Shown here: positions 44,582 to 55,098 of the stretch, one piece after another | Layout of the letters: each line of letters starts with the position of its first letter | Numbering within the stretch: position 1 is the stretch's first letter | NCBI GenBank assembly: GCA_001630475.1 | Contig: KV419403.1 | Coordinates: 433,387 to 497,386 of the forward strand | DNA length: 64,000 bases | DNA from: Sistotremastrum niveocremeum HHB9708 | Taxonomy: Eukaryota; Basidiomycota; Agaricomycetes; Sistotremastrales; Sistotremastraceae | Direction of reading: 5' to 3' | The notes under the pieces: generated by a model | The model's database searches: none | What the model saw: only the letters and a program-made list of their open reading frames with translations | What the model was told of the DNA's origin: nothing | Translations under genes and position numbers: made by a program

Positions 44582-47500
44582 ATGTCGAAAGCCCAGACCT
44601 TACCGAAAATGCCTTCTCATATGACCACACAGAATTCTCCACAGAATCCTTCCGCAGACGACCGTGTCTGGTGCGAATGCGATGTCTGCACCAAACGCGG
44701 GAAACTTGGTGCGTTTTTGACCAAGGCTGTCGCTGAAAAGCACGCAAGGGCTACTGCCCGAAAGAGGGTTCAGGACTTCGTCTCAGAACGACTCGAAGGC
44801 GTACGCGATCTCGTCATTACTCGGAAACTGCATGTGCACGATTAGCTGACCAAACCTACTAGCATGATTTTGCTCAGAATGTACGATACTCACCTTATGG
44901 GACTGCGGGTGCATCTTCGCAGAAACCAGACGCCAACTACGCACGTGGACGGGGAAACGAACCTTGAGCAACTCGTCCGCCCCCTCCGCCCCCTCCGCCC
45001 CCTTCGCCACCTCCGCCACCGTCACCGCTCCTGGTAAATGAAAGCATGGAGGCCAGCCATATCACTCTCCTGGACTATTCATACATGGATGTTGACGAGG
45101 TCAGCCTATTTTACGATCCTGTTTTGCGAACCAAGCTTCTAAGAATACTGACCATCTCCTTCAGGATGAAGAGGACTCCCAGCGGGCAACTGACGATATC
45201 GTCGGCCAGTTTTTCTCTGATGATCAGGGAACAGGATTAAATCAGTTTGATGATTCCGAGTCTTGGGACCCGCCCAGGGCCGAACAGAGCAGCATACCAG
45301 GTGCTACTGGGTCCAGTTCTCCGTCAACCAGTCAACTCCCAACATCTTCCACATCGCCTCCTCCACCTTCGCCGCAGAATCCCGTCACAAATCAAGTACC
45401 ACTTCATTCTCAGCAGAGACCTGCAGCCACCGTAGAGGACGACGACGAAGAGGAGGAGGAGGCAGACGACGACGAAGAGGACGAGAACGTGAACCAGACC
45501 CCAGAGCGTCTAGCCGAACAGTCTGCCACCCGAAGAGCGATGCATGGATCCCCTGTGGACAGAGATCGGGGTAATCCTACATTTACCCCGATAATGCCGG
45601 ACGTCCGTCGAGCCCGGGAGAATATCGAGCTCCTGCAATCAGCCAGCCTTACGAGCGACGTCGAGCCACTCAATAAGCAGCTCATTCACCTTCTCAAGAA
45701 TCCACCGACAAACCCGCGTGTTCTCACCCCTGATGAGATGCTAGCCATGCGATTGTTCATGTCGTCCTTGGGGGCATCGGAACAGAATTACAACTCGAAT
45801 CGTGCGGCCTGTCTTGCACGCCATCCGGAGGACGATATCCTCAGCTTCGATCAGGCCAAAAGAAAGTTAGCAACTATGACCGGCGTCAAGCCAATTGTCC
45901 GGGATATGTGTATCAATTCCTGTGTCGGATTCGCAGGAGCTCTGAGAAATGCGACCGCTTGCCCTATCTGTACCGAAGGTCGATATGTTCCGGGCACTGA
46001 GAACTCAGAAAAACCTCGACCGAGACGTACCTTCGATACATTCCCCGTTGGTCCCCAGTTTCAGGCCCTTTGGGGATCCCCAGAAGAGGCAAAGCGCATG
46101 TCGTACTTGGCCGAGGCAACGAAGAAAGTCCAGGCATCCGCTGCCGCTGACAAAGAACGACACAGAACGCGCACCCGTCCTTACAGCGACTTTTGTGACG
46201 GGAAGGAATGGATTGACGCTGTGGAGAAGAAGTATGTCGACCCAGCCCATGATGTCGTCGTCATGATGTCTCTCGATGGCGCTAAGCTATATCGGGATAA
46301 AGACTCAGATTGCTGGATGTATATATGGGTAGTGATGAATCGCGATCCCAAGATACGATACAAAGTACGATACGTTCTTCCAGGTGGGTTCAATTCCATT
46401 TCCAAGCGGTGCAGTTATTCATACTCTCCCAGGTGCTGTCATTCCAGGTCCTGAAAAGCCCAAGGACCTCGACAGCTTCCTCTTCCCCGGTCTTTATCAC
46501 CTCGCCGCTCTTCAGAGAGAAGGTTTCCAAGTTTGGGATGCTTCCAAAAATGAAGAGTTTACATCAAATCCGTTCCTGACGATGGAGTGCGGTGATGGTC
46601 CCGGACTCGCCTGCCTGAGTGGCACGGTCGGACATACAGGCAAAGTCCAGTGTCGGGTGTTCTGTCCATTCAAAGGAAGACGAAAAGAGGGACTGGGTCA
46701 CTACTACGCTGTGATGCTGAAACCCGATTACAGGGGGCCAGTGCCTGGGAGTGATTTTGAGGATTCTAACATAAGACAAGCGATGCTCGACTTTACGACG
46801 GAGGAGAGCAAGAGCCGTTACGAAGCCAACGTTGTCAGGATCTGTCAAGCAAAAACTCAGGCCCAATTTCGAAAGGAACGCTTAGAGACAGGTCTGTGTA
46901 AACCTTGCATTCTGACTGGAATGCCGGAGAATCACAGATTCTGCATTCCCCGCTGCTTCCCTCTCGATATCATGCACCTACCCTGTCTCAACTTCCCCGA
47001 TCTCTTTGTCGCACTCTGGAAGGGTCAAAAAGGCAGCATTGCCTGCGAACGCCCCGACCGCTATGAAGACTGGCCGTGGATATGTTTCAAAGGGGACGCA
47101 TGGACAGCTCATGGGTTGACAGTCGAAGCGGCGAAAGAATACCTCCCTGGTTCTTTCGATCGCACCCCGAGAAATCCCGTCCTTAAATTGAACAGCGGAT
47201 ACAAAGCCTGGGAATATCTCATTTGGTTCTTCGGGATGGGGCCTTGCCTCTTCTACAGGCTGCTTCTCGAACCATACTGGAGTCACTATTGCCTGGCTGT
47301 TCGTGCATTTCGTCTTTGTATGCAGGAGTCCATAACGCCCCAAGAAGTGACCGAAGCGATCCAGTGTATGACAAAGTTTGTGGAAGATTTTGAACACATC
47401 TACTCCCAACAGAAGGTCGAGCGCATACATTTTTGTAGGCCATTCCTCCATACGTCAGCCCATGTTCCATGGGAGATCCCCGCACTTGGACCTCTGATGA

Positions 47501-48338
47501 TGTATGCTCAATGGACGATGGAACGCACCATTGGAAATTTGGGACGCGAGATACGTCAGCATTCCAACGCTTTTGCAAATTTGTCGCAGAGAGCCCTCCT
47601 TCGTTGTCAGGTTAATGCCCTGAAAGCACTTATTCCGGACCTCGATCCGTTGGAGGCCAAACTACCGAAGGGTGGAAAAAGATTACAAGATGGCTATGCT
47701 CTTCTTCCAAAGCGTGCCAAGAAATCGACTTTTGCTAACCATGCTGAGCTTACCGCGATCAACGAATACGCGATGTTGCAGGGTTCTATTTATCGGTGGA
47801 CTTCGTTCAGGATCCGGAAATGGGCGAGGCTTGCATTGCCTTCAGGACAGGTTGCTCGATCGATCTGGAAAGAAGTTGACCTGCGAACGGAGAAATCAAA
47901 ACAATATCGTCGATCCAGAAACGTTAAGGTACGTGGAATCAATGAATGACTATATCCGCTTTCGCTAAGCTCAGCAACCAGTACGTCGAAGATGGTTTCA
48001 TGAAACTCGCGGAAGTCAAGTACTACTTCGAATTGACTTGGCCCAGAGAACAAGAACCGGTTGTCCTCGCAATGGTCTCCACTTACGGACCTCGAGACGA
48101 GCAACTATATTCCGAATCTTGGAAAACCTACGACAGCAGAATTCTTTTCCAAAACCATCGTATTATCGAAGCAAATTCAATACAGTCCGTGGTCGCAATG
48201 ATACCAGATACTCAATACAGTGAAGGTGGGGTTGCCTCGAACCGGTGGTTTCTGGTTGAAAAACCTGGGTTGAAAATGGGAGTGATGACAGGCGTTACAG
48301 AGGATCTTCGTGGAGATAGGGATGATCAAGCAGACTGA
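44582..48338 (+). CDS. Plavaka/TNP2-type transposase
   Basis: The likely transposase of the element. Exon 1 carries a Cys-rich N-terminal motif (WCECDVCTKRGKLGAFLTKA, then EKHARATARKR), typical for this group. A Pro-rich tract and an acidic region follow. The core shows MMSLDGAKLYRDKDSDCWMY (first catalytic Asp region), YVLPGAVIPGPEKPKDLDSF, which is created by removal of a 49-nt intron, LFPGLYHLAALQREGFQVWD, MECGDGPGLACLSGTVGHTG, CRVFCPFKGRRKEG and RCFPLDIMHLPCLNFPDL (TNP2-like DIMH). C-terminal exons read VKYYFELTWPRE, then LAMVSTYGPRDEQL and NRWFLVEKPGLKMGV. These blocks recur in many Agaricomycete Plavaka transposases. After splicing I see no stop, so it looks functional. A second ATG lies at 44618. 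Confidence 0.88.
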
Positions 48339-48518
48339 ACAATTCCGAATTCTGATATTTATTCATGTATTGATAACTTGATATGAATTCTTATTGATCT
48401 TATTCCAAGCATACGTCGACGTCTATATATGCTGTTCAGCTATTTTCTCCAGCCACCGTTTTTTGCATGCGTCATTTGCTTATCAAGCAACTTCACCCTC
48501 GCAGCGGCCTCACTTCAC

Positions 48519-50424
48519 ATGCTTCACATTCCGCCGTTCTCAAACACCAACAACTCTGCCAGCGACAATGACAATCATTGTCTTGAGACGATGTTCGAAG
48601 CGATGTTATACTGCTTCCACCGAAATTCCGAATTAACGTCATACGGCTCGCTTAGAGACTGCCTGCGTCAAACTCTATACACTTTCCTCCGGCCACGACC
48701 ACGCCAGCAAGCTTTACTCTCTCAACAGCCTTTGCATCGAATCGCCTGAAACATGGGTCTGTTGCACAACTCGAGAATTAGAAGATTCCCCTGACCTGTG
48801 AACATTGCCTAGGATTGGATTCGGAAGTAACAATCACTCAGACTAGTGCCCTTCAGAGCACTGGTACTATTCGAGCTGTTGCCAAACAGTGCAATGAGAA
48901 AACGCCTGGAAAGGATTCGACAGAAGGAGGGCTATCACATACCTCACAGGACGACACCATCCTGCTCGCCGTATCATTTTATCAATATACCTCCCCGTGC
49001 GTGGATGCATTCTCGGCCATCAAATAACTTCACTCAAACATGACAGGAGGATTCAAGACATTGGAACTGGGCATCATGCGCCTGAAGTCGCAGACAGAGA
49101 CTTCCACGAACCTCCCAGTCTCAATACACTAGTGACTCGTTCGGGTTTGTCGGCTAATGCATACGCCATAGCAAGGCTGCCCAGGTTGGACTTATGCTCT
49201 ATATTGGAACTCCATTGACGGAGTGTATTTTAGTGAATTGCGTTCAAAGATAGAAGCCTCTTTTGTCATGTTCCTAGTCAGCGATGGGACGGTTCCCGGA
49301 AGTCCCCGTCGCCCCCTATTTGAAGCCCTTCGTGCCATCGTACAAACAGTAAGTCGCTCAAGCCTAGACGGAATCATAATGATGGATCTCTGGCAGCTCC
49401 GAGCGGATAATGAAGCCATGAAGATCTTGAATCCGTCGGAGGTTCCGGATATCGCCGCCTGGGACGCCGTGCTGCAGTCTCCACAGTCTCGTGTCGACGG
49501 TTCAGCAAGGAGCTATGCTCACGGTATTGTGTCCTGGGTGGCCCGTAATCGAAGTGTGAGTTGCTAAAAAACTCAATGTGGGCTCATTCCTGAACACAAC
49601 ACAGGTGGTGGACCAATTCCTGGACATTCGCTCTAGCGACTACGGGAACCGGTCGTGGGACGAGATCGAGGCGATTCGATTCTTGTTCCAAGTAAGGTCG
49701 TCTCCGGACATGGGGGTATGGCTTGACTGACTTCCATTGTCCAGATGGCCCGTTATGTGATAGCTATGTGCCTCGCCCGACCCCAGGATATCGGCGACTC
49801 TATTGAGGCAATTGAAAAACTGATCATGTTGTGCAAGCTCAAAGTCCTCGAGCTGCCTAATGACTCTTCCGTCCGACTCATGTGCCGTCACCTCATGCAA
49901 TGGCCGCAAGCTCTTTCGTGGCCAGAAGCGGCTTGGATCGCAACCTGTGAGTTACATCACGAGTTGTCCAGCTGTATACTTATTTATCTTTCCAGACGTC
50001 TCTACTAATATTCCTCATTCCCTCAAATGTAGGGCCTTGAATGAACGGTGGAACAATGAGGGACGCGAACAAGCATCAGAGTATTTGCGCGCGGTGGTGA
50101 GCCGGACGCACCCTCTGAATGCGCAGCGACTAACGACACCCCAGGGCACCTCCGCGTACCATAAACTCTACAAGGATCGCGACGACAGCCACCTCGACCC
50201 GTTCGAAAGCTTCAGCCGTGAAGTGAATGAATTTTCGATTTTCATGCGGGACTATTCATATCCGCGTCCGATTGAGTTCTGGGAAGTGGGTGATCTCATC
50301 TCTTCTCGTCAGCTTCTTCATTTATTTTGATAAGGAATTCAAGGGAGCCGCCCTCTTCCCCATAATGCAGCAATTTGCGAAATATTTTATAGATCCACTA
50401 ATTGCAGACCCCCACGCATCCTGA
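48519..50424 (+). CDS. Uncharacterised multi-exon transposon gene
   Basis: Several short exons must be joined; the 5' end is uncertain. A plausible path is an exon near 48640-48790 (ACVKLYTLSSGHDHASKLYS, then LCIESPETWVCCTTRELEDS), LDSEVTITQTSALQSTGTIR, then GTGHHAPEVADRDFHEPPSL. The well-supported core is WTYALYWNSIDGVYFSELRS, SFVMFLVSDGTVPGSPRRPL, DQFLDIRSSDYGNRSWDEIE and RYVIAMCLARPQDIGDSIEA, then LNERWNNEGREQASEYLRAV. The last exon ends KYFIDPLIADPHAS. It is helix-rich and without signal peptide or known motif. The FWE...LFPIMQQFAKYF ending weakly recalls the C-terminal dimer region of hAT transposases, but the similarity is too faint to use. The function is unknown. Confidence 0.55.
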
Positions 50425-50900
50425 TGACAAGGTCGAAAGCAGCAGCGCGATCTCACGTGTCTGTGAGGTCGAAACCTGCTTTCTAATTACGATATTACCT
50501 TCCTGCAATGTCCACCTCTATGCCTGCACCTATCCTGGACCATACATGTTTCAATTTGATTTGTGTGTCTTTCCATCTGCGTGATTAAAGAAGTCCATAT
50601 CTTCAAGTTCGATCAACCATTTTTTCAACATTCACAGATCTCTCTAGAAGCTCAACATGTTATTCAATAGAAATCTGCAAAAAAGCGAATAAAGGCAAAG
50701 GAACAGACACAGGTACGCTGACATATTGCACACATCACAAGGCATTCTATTCACTGACAGAACTCTTCCTACATTCCGAGGCCATTGATCAGACTGAGCC
50801 CGACGGTCGAACCAACACGCCCCGAAGCACCGTTTGCGCGCGACACACGATCTCCGACAGCACGCTCACCGTCTCCCGACCACTTCACTCACCTCAAAAT
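50425..50900. promoter_or_regulatory. Spacer before the Zn2Cys6 gene
   Basis: About 0.48 kb within the transposon without a gene. It should hold the terminator of the preceding gene and the promoter of the Zn2Cys6 gene. Confidence 0.45.
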
Positions 50901-51526
50901 ATGGAATTCGCAGCTGTGGACATCGATAACGTTGACGGTGTTCCCCCTACAAAGAAAAAGGCCCGATTAGCATGTCAAGGATGCCGCAGTAAGTCCATAT
51001 ACATCGACTAGAAAATATGATTACTGACGTTCTATTAGAAGCTAAGACGCGATGCGACGAACATCATCCTTGTGGGAGGTGCTGGAAGAATAGGTTGATC
51101 TGTGAATATGACGCTTTGTACGTGGACCTCCCAAGTTTCTTCATCTTTCATTTTACTCTTCCTCTTGTTCTCTACTCTCAGTATAAAACGTCGTGGCCCC
51201 GCGAAACAACCCCGCGAGAACAAGCGTAAGCTGTTCGCGAAAGGTTTGATATCTTATCTGATTTGTATGTGGTACGAAACTAATATGAATCAGGTAACAC
51301 AAATGACCCATCCAACGTCGTCATCTCTCCCACCCCCGACGTTTTCAATGCCGTAGCGGAGCCAAGAGCTCGCTCAGAGTCTCCAAAGATCCCTTCTCTG
51401 CCTATCGAGGCCAACAAACTTCCTCCCATACGATTCCATCGCCTACAGGAAGAGGCAGGATTCAAATCCCTTCCCTCATTTGCACAGTTGATGGAGGAAT
51501 TGAAAGCCTCGTCTCAACCTAAATAA
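50901..51526 (+). CDS. Small Zn2Cys6 DNA-binding protein carried by the transposon
   Basis: The start MEFAAVDIDNVDGVPPTKKK leads into a binuclear zinc cluster, ARLACQGCRKAKTRCDEHHP followed by CGRCWKNRLICEY. The spacing is C-x2-C-x6-C-x5-C-x2-C-x6-C, the standard fungal Gal4-type pattern. An intron falls inside the cluster after CQGCR, and another follows CEYDA. The rest is a basic linker (IKRRGPAKQPRENK) and a Ser/Pro-rich tail that ends AQLMEELKASSQPK. At about 150 residues it lacks the fungal transcription-factor middle domain, so it is a bare DNA-binding protein. It may bind the element's own ends or promoters, or host promoters. The cluster is certain; the role is inference. Confidence 0.85.
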
Positions 51527-51880
51527 TCCAGATAATGTATACAGTGTTATCCATCTTATTTGACCGTTCAATTCAAACAAAGCAAGATATATAATGGGGG
51601 TCGTTGAAATCTTATTCGTATTCGTACTGAGACGGTGAGCGCGCGAAAACGGCCAAGTCATTCGGCGGCAACGCCCGAACATACCAATAAATGAAAGAAA
51701 ATACAGCAAGATATTTGGATAAATAAACGAAAATACAGCAGGATATTCAGCTCGAAGGCCGTTAAAATGAACATGAGGCGAATTTTGTGTCGAGAGTCCG
51801 GTGAATAGTTTATTGGCACCGAACATAGTTTCAAATACTTCGCTTGCTAGCCGAATATATCTGAGTTGTCCCGGATTGAA
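51527..51880. other. Right subterminal region of the transposon
   Basis: Non-coding. It repeats words seen at the left end, for example GGTGAATAGTT, GATATTCAG and AGCCGAATA, plus a near-tandem AAAATACAGCA(A/G)GATATT pair at 51698-51745. Candidate transposase-binding sites. Confidence 0.55.
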
Positions 51881-51905
51881 CCGGATAGCGACACTTCTGA
51901 CTGGG
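51881..51905 (-). repeat. Right terminal inverted repeat
   Basis: Reverse complement reads CCCAGTCAGAAGTGTCGC and pairs with the left end. Confidence 0.88.
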
Positions 51906-51912
51906 TGTAAAG
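51906..51912. repeat. Right target-site duplication (TGTAAAG)
   Basis: Identical to the 7 bp at 40869-40875. Confidence 0.85.
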
Positions 51913-52240
51913 TCTACTGCTCCAGCTCTCCCATCTGAAACAATTCAGTGACGTCTCAGTCGGACCCATTGAAGGATCACATTCTCGGAACAAATTCTCG
52001 TCCGTCTAAAGATCGATGTGCTATAGCATGCCCACGTTCGATGCATGTCCTACCACGGCATGAGGATCCTGATATGGCCTCAATGGTTTGCATCAGAACT
52101 ACCCCTCACTTCTCAGATCGTACCTTGATGTGTTCCATGTGACCCAAATCGTTCCGCCCAAGCACCACGATTCGCAGGACCCCCAAGTGCGGAGGCAGCT
52201 TGCCTGACATCAGTGCAAGCATCAGCGGACGAGCTCAGTT

Positions 52241-52250
52241 CCCTTTAAAA
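52241..52250 (+). promoter_or_regulatory. TATA-like box of desaturase 3
   Basis: CCCTTTAAAATG lies about 45 bp before the ATG at 52291, the same spacing as the TATATAA box of desaturase 1. The transposon ends about 335 bp further upstream. Confidence 0.4.
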
Positions 52251-52290
52251 TGCGGCAGCTAAACGTTCTGCATCTTTCACCTCCGCCAAC

Positions 52291-53813
52291 ATGGCATCTC
52301 GCAAATCGACCTCTGCTTTCACTCCATTGCCATGGTAGGTGTTCGTCTTCAATCGTGTTGCAATCGATTCGCTGACAGGAGTCGATAGGAGCCTTTCTGA
52401 GCTCAAAGCAGTGGTACCAGAACGATGCTTTGAGCGTGATCTAAGTGTATCGCTCCTGTTCATTGGCAGACATGTCCTCATAAGCGGAGCAGCAGGGTAC
52501 CGAGCCTTTGATTCGTACGACTATCTGAACTATCTGAACTGACCCGAAATCCAATTTTAGGTACATGGCGGCACACATAAACGACTTTGCGAACAGCTAT
52601 TTTGTCCCTCAGCATCTTCCAAATCTGTACATAAACATAACACGTTGGGGTTTATGGTCCTTCTAGTGGGTCGATGCTTTGCCAAAAGTTTTGCCTTCGC
52701 TGATCGCAATCTTAGTTTCTTCTTCCAAAGTCTGATGTTCACTGGCTTGTGGTTCTTCGGTCACGAATGTATTCACAATGCGATTTCTCGATATCGCCAA
52801 GTGGATGATGTCATAGGATTCCTCCTCTTGAGTTTTGTGGGCACACCCTATTATTCCTGGCAATTTTCTCATGGGCTCCACCACGCTCATCGTGCCCACG
52901 CCGAAAAGGAACCAGCGTGAGTCTCTGTACCTTTGGTACCGTCGTTTCACTAATCGCTTGGCGATATCAAGGTACGTACCCGAGACTCGGTCCTCGATCG
53001 CCGTTCCGGGGGGTCATGATCACGCAGAATATATTGAGCACTTCGAAGACGCACCGTTATATACACTGGGGACGCTCATCATACGTCAATTCATCGGTTT
53101 CCCTCTCTTTCTTCTCGGCGTTCGGACCGACAATCGGAAGGCCGATACCTTCATCTGTCATTTTCTTCGTATGTCGTGAATCGTGAACCATCTTGGTTGA
53201 GAGCTGAATTTTTGGCCTTAGCTCCTCGCGGCGTCTTCAAGCATCGTTATAACGGAGTCATTATCTCGGATATCGGACTTATAATCATGGGATACCTCTT
53301 ACTCAGGACCTCTCAAGTCTATGGCCTATCAGTCATTGTGAAATATTAGTGAGTTTTGTCGAATGTCCTATCCAACGGTTTCTCGTACTGATCGGAATCG
53401 GAAGCGGGATTCCGTGGGTCCTATTGAACAACTGGATCGTCCTCATTACGTATCTGCACCACACCGCGCCAAAAATCCCTTATTATCGCGGTAAAGCTTG
53501 GAGCTTCCTACGAGGTGCCCTCTCGACTGTTGACCGGAATTTATTAGGCGAATGGGGCCGTTTCTTCTTCCTCAACGCCGCCCATTGCCATGTTGCTCAT
53601 CATCTTTTCCCACAAATCCCATGGCATCATCTCCCCGAAGCGACGAAACATTTAAAGGCATTCCTGGGCGATCACTATGTCTATTCGGACGAACCTGCTT
53701 TCAAGGCTTTGTGGAGATCGTACACTCAGTGTCAGTATATCGATGATGAAGGAGACGTAGTCTTCTATCAAAACACGGCGGGTGAGAGTGCCATGAAAGT
53801 CGCAATGGAATAG
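52291..53813 (+). CDS. FAD2-type fatty acid desaturase 3
   Basis: Exon 1 is MASRKSTSAFTPLPW. Then come SLSELKAVVPERCFERDLSV (the family's N-terminal block), LLFIGRHVLISGAA, MAAHINDFANSYFVPQHLPN, and TGLWFFGHECIHNAISRYRQ with box 1 (HECIH). HGLHHAHRAHAEKE is box 2, and HCHVAHHLFPQIPWHHLPEA box 3. AFLGDHYVYSDEPAFKALWR and DDEGDVVFYQNTAGESAMKV end the protein. All box histidines are present. It forms a pair with desaturase 4, sharing NAISRYR and GTPYYSWQFSH, and is more distant from 1 and 2. Its promoter is now short, with the transposon 379 bp upstream of the ATG. Confidence 0.9.
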
Positions 53814-55098
53814 TCAAATTCCGTGATGAGAGGCGCAGTCTGGACACGTGGTGTCAGTCAAATGTACTTGTATCTGTCAGGTTCTATCCCTTATCTGAAC
53901 GCGTCTGAACATGCAGTCTTCGAGCTCTGTCCAGATTCGCCCATCAAGCCCCTGGGATCGGTCGCAATTTCGGCATCAAGAATAGATTTTCAACTCCGCT
54001 ATTCGAACGCAGACCTCGCCTCTCGTCAGTCGCTTCCAGTCGTCTCCTTTCGTACACCACGTCATTACTCTCGCCGGGATACTATCTTGTAAACTTTGTC
54101 GTGACCATGTCTGCGCCCCTGTGTGCAATTGCAAATCTAATTTGCGACTGCCGTCTGCATCTTTTGGCACACTAAAGGCACGCTTCCCAACGGTTCCGAT
54201 GAGTACCCGCACGACGATGCACTCCTTTAAATCATAATTCTTGATGCTGTCTTTTACTTGCGACAATCTGAGGACAAGTTTCCAAAGAAACTGCCACAGT
54301 TAATCGTTGCCTCAGAGCTCCGTTGTCAACTGGTCATTCAGCTCAGCCGCTATCTGATCAACTTGTGGACTGATTGCACGAATTCGACTTCGTCATCATC
54401 GCGTCGCTCTATGAATTGCACCTCCTTCGATTATGCATTGAGTGTCCAAACAAATCTGACGAATTCCGTCATCAGTGGTCTAAGCTCTGCCGCTTCAGCC
54501 AGAGCTTTTCTCTCACATTGTCATTAGCCGTCATTAGCCGTTATCTAGAATTTGGATTCTTACAATCACTTCCATATACAGCCTTTCAATGACATGATGA
54601 ACACGGCTTCTGATCTCTAACCTCTCTTGGAGTCAGTTTACCTCGAGAACGAACTTTGCTTTGTCCTTCCTTTTGTGAATCTGGGCTCGCTGGTCTAAAA
54701 AAATTCCAGTCAATTCCGAGTTCAATCATATATGATTGAAGAGTTTTCTTTTTCCTATGTCGATTTATGTCTGATTGCGCAAGGAACTAAAGGCATTGAC
54801 AGATCACAACGGCAAGCCCCGACTCGGAGATTCCTCTCACGCGACGACACCGAGTCGGATTCTCCAGTCGAGGCTTTCGTCTCGAAGCCAGACATGATGC
54901 ATGATGCATTATGGATCGCCTGTCTCAGCTTCCCTCGAGTGCCGTATGCATCGTCCTGTAATCTCTCTAGTGTATGCTGATCAGGTCCCGCGGTTCCTAC
55001 TCGTACCCCTGATATTTCGAGCCTGAGATTCACACCGATTGTTTCGTTGATAAAAGCAGAGCTCTGGCCCAGGATGCTTTGCGCAGTGCTCTCCTGTT
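53814..55098. other. Spacer between desaturases 3 and 4
   Basis: About 1.3 kb with no supported gene. A CATTAGCCGT word is repeated in tandem near 54523. A GATAAAAG box about 48 bp before the next ATG is a possible TATA element. Confidence 0.4.

Larger units (their letters stand above)
40876..51905. mobile_element. 11.0-kb Plavaka-type DNA transposon with four genes
   Basis: The ends are inverted repeats of about 25 bp with one mismatch, starting CCCAGTCAGAAGTGTCG at 40876-40900 and repeated in reverse complement at 51881-51905. The flanks carry a perfect 7-bp duplication. Inside are a Plavaka/TNP2-type transposase, a large coiled-coil protein on the opposite strand, an uncharacterised multi-exon gene and a Zn2Cys6 protein. 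The transposase frames are open after splicing, and the ends and duplication match almost perfectly, so insertion looks recent and the element may be autonomous. Family placement rests on transposase motifs; the 7-bp duplication is longer than the 2-3 bp usual for CACTA elements. Confidence 0.88.

Noticed and set aside
44940-45030. CRISPR-like or satellite repeat (CCCCCTCCG units)
   Set aside because: It encodes the proline-rich tract of the transposase in frame and is a simple coding repeat.
48519-50424. hAT transposase call for the third transposon gene
   Set aside because: Only a faint resemblance in the last 40 residues; no zinc finger or catalytic motif could be shown.
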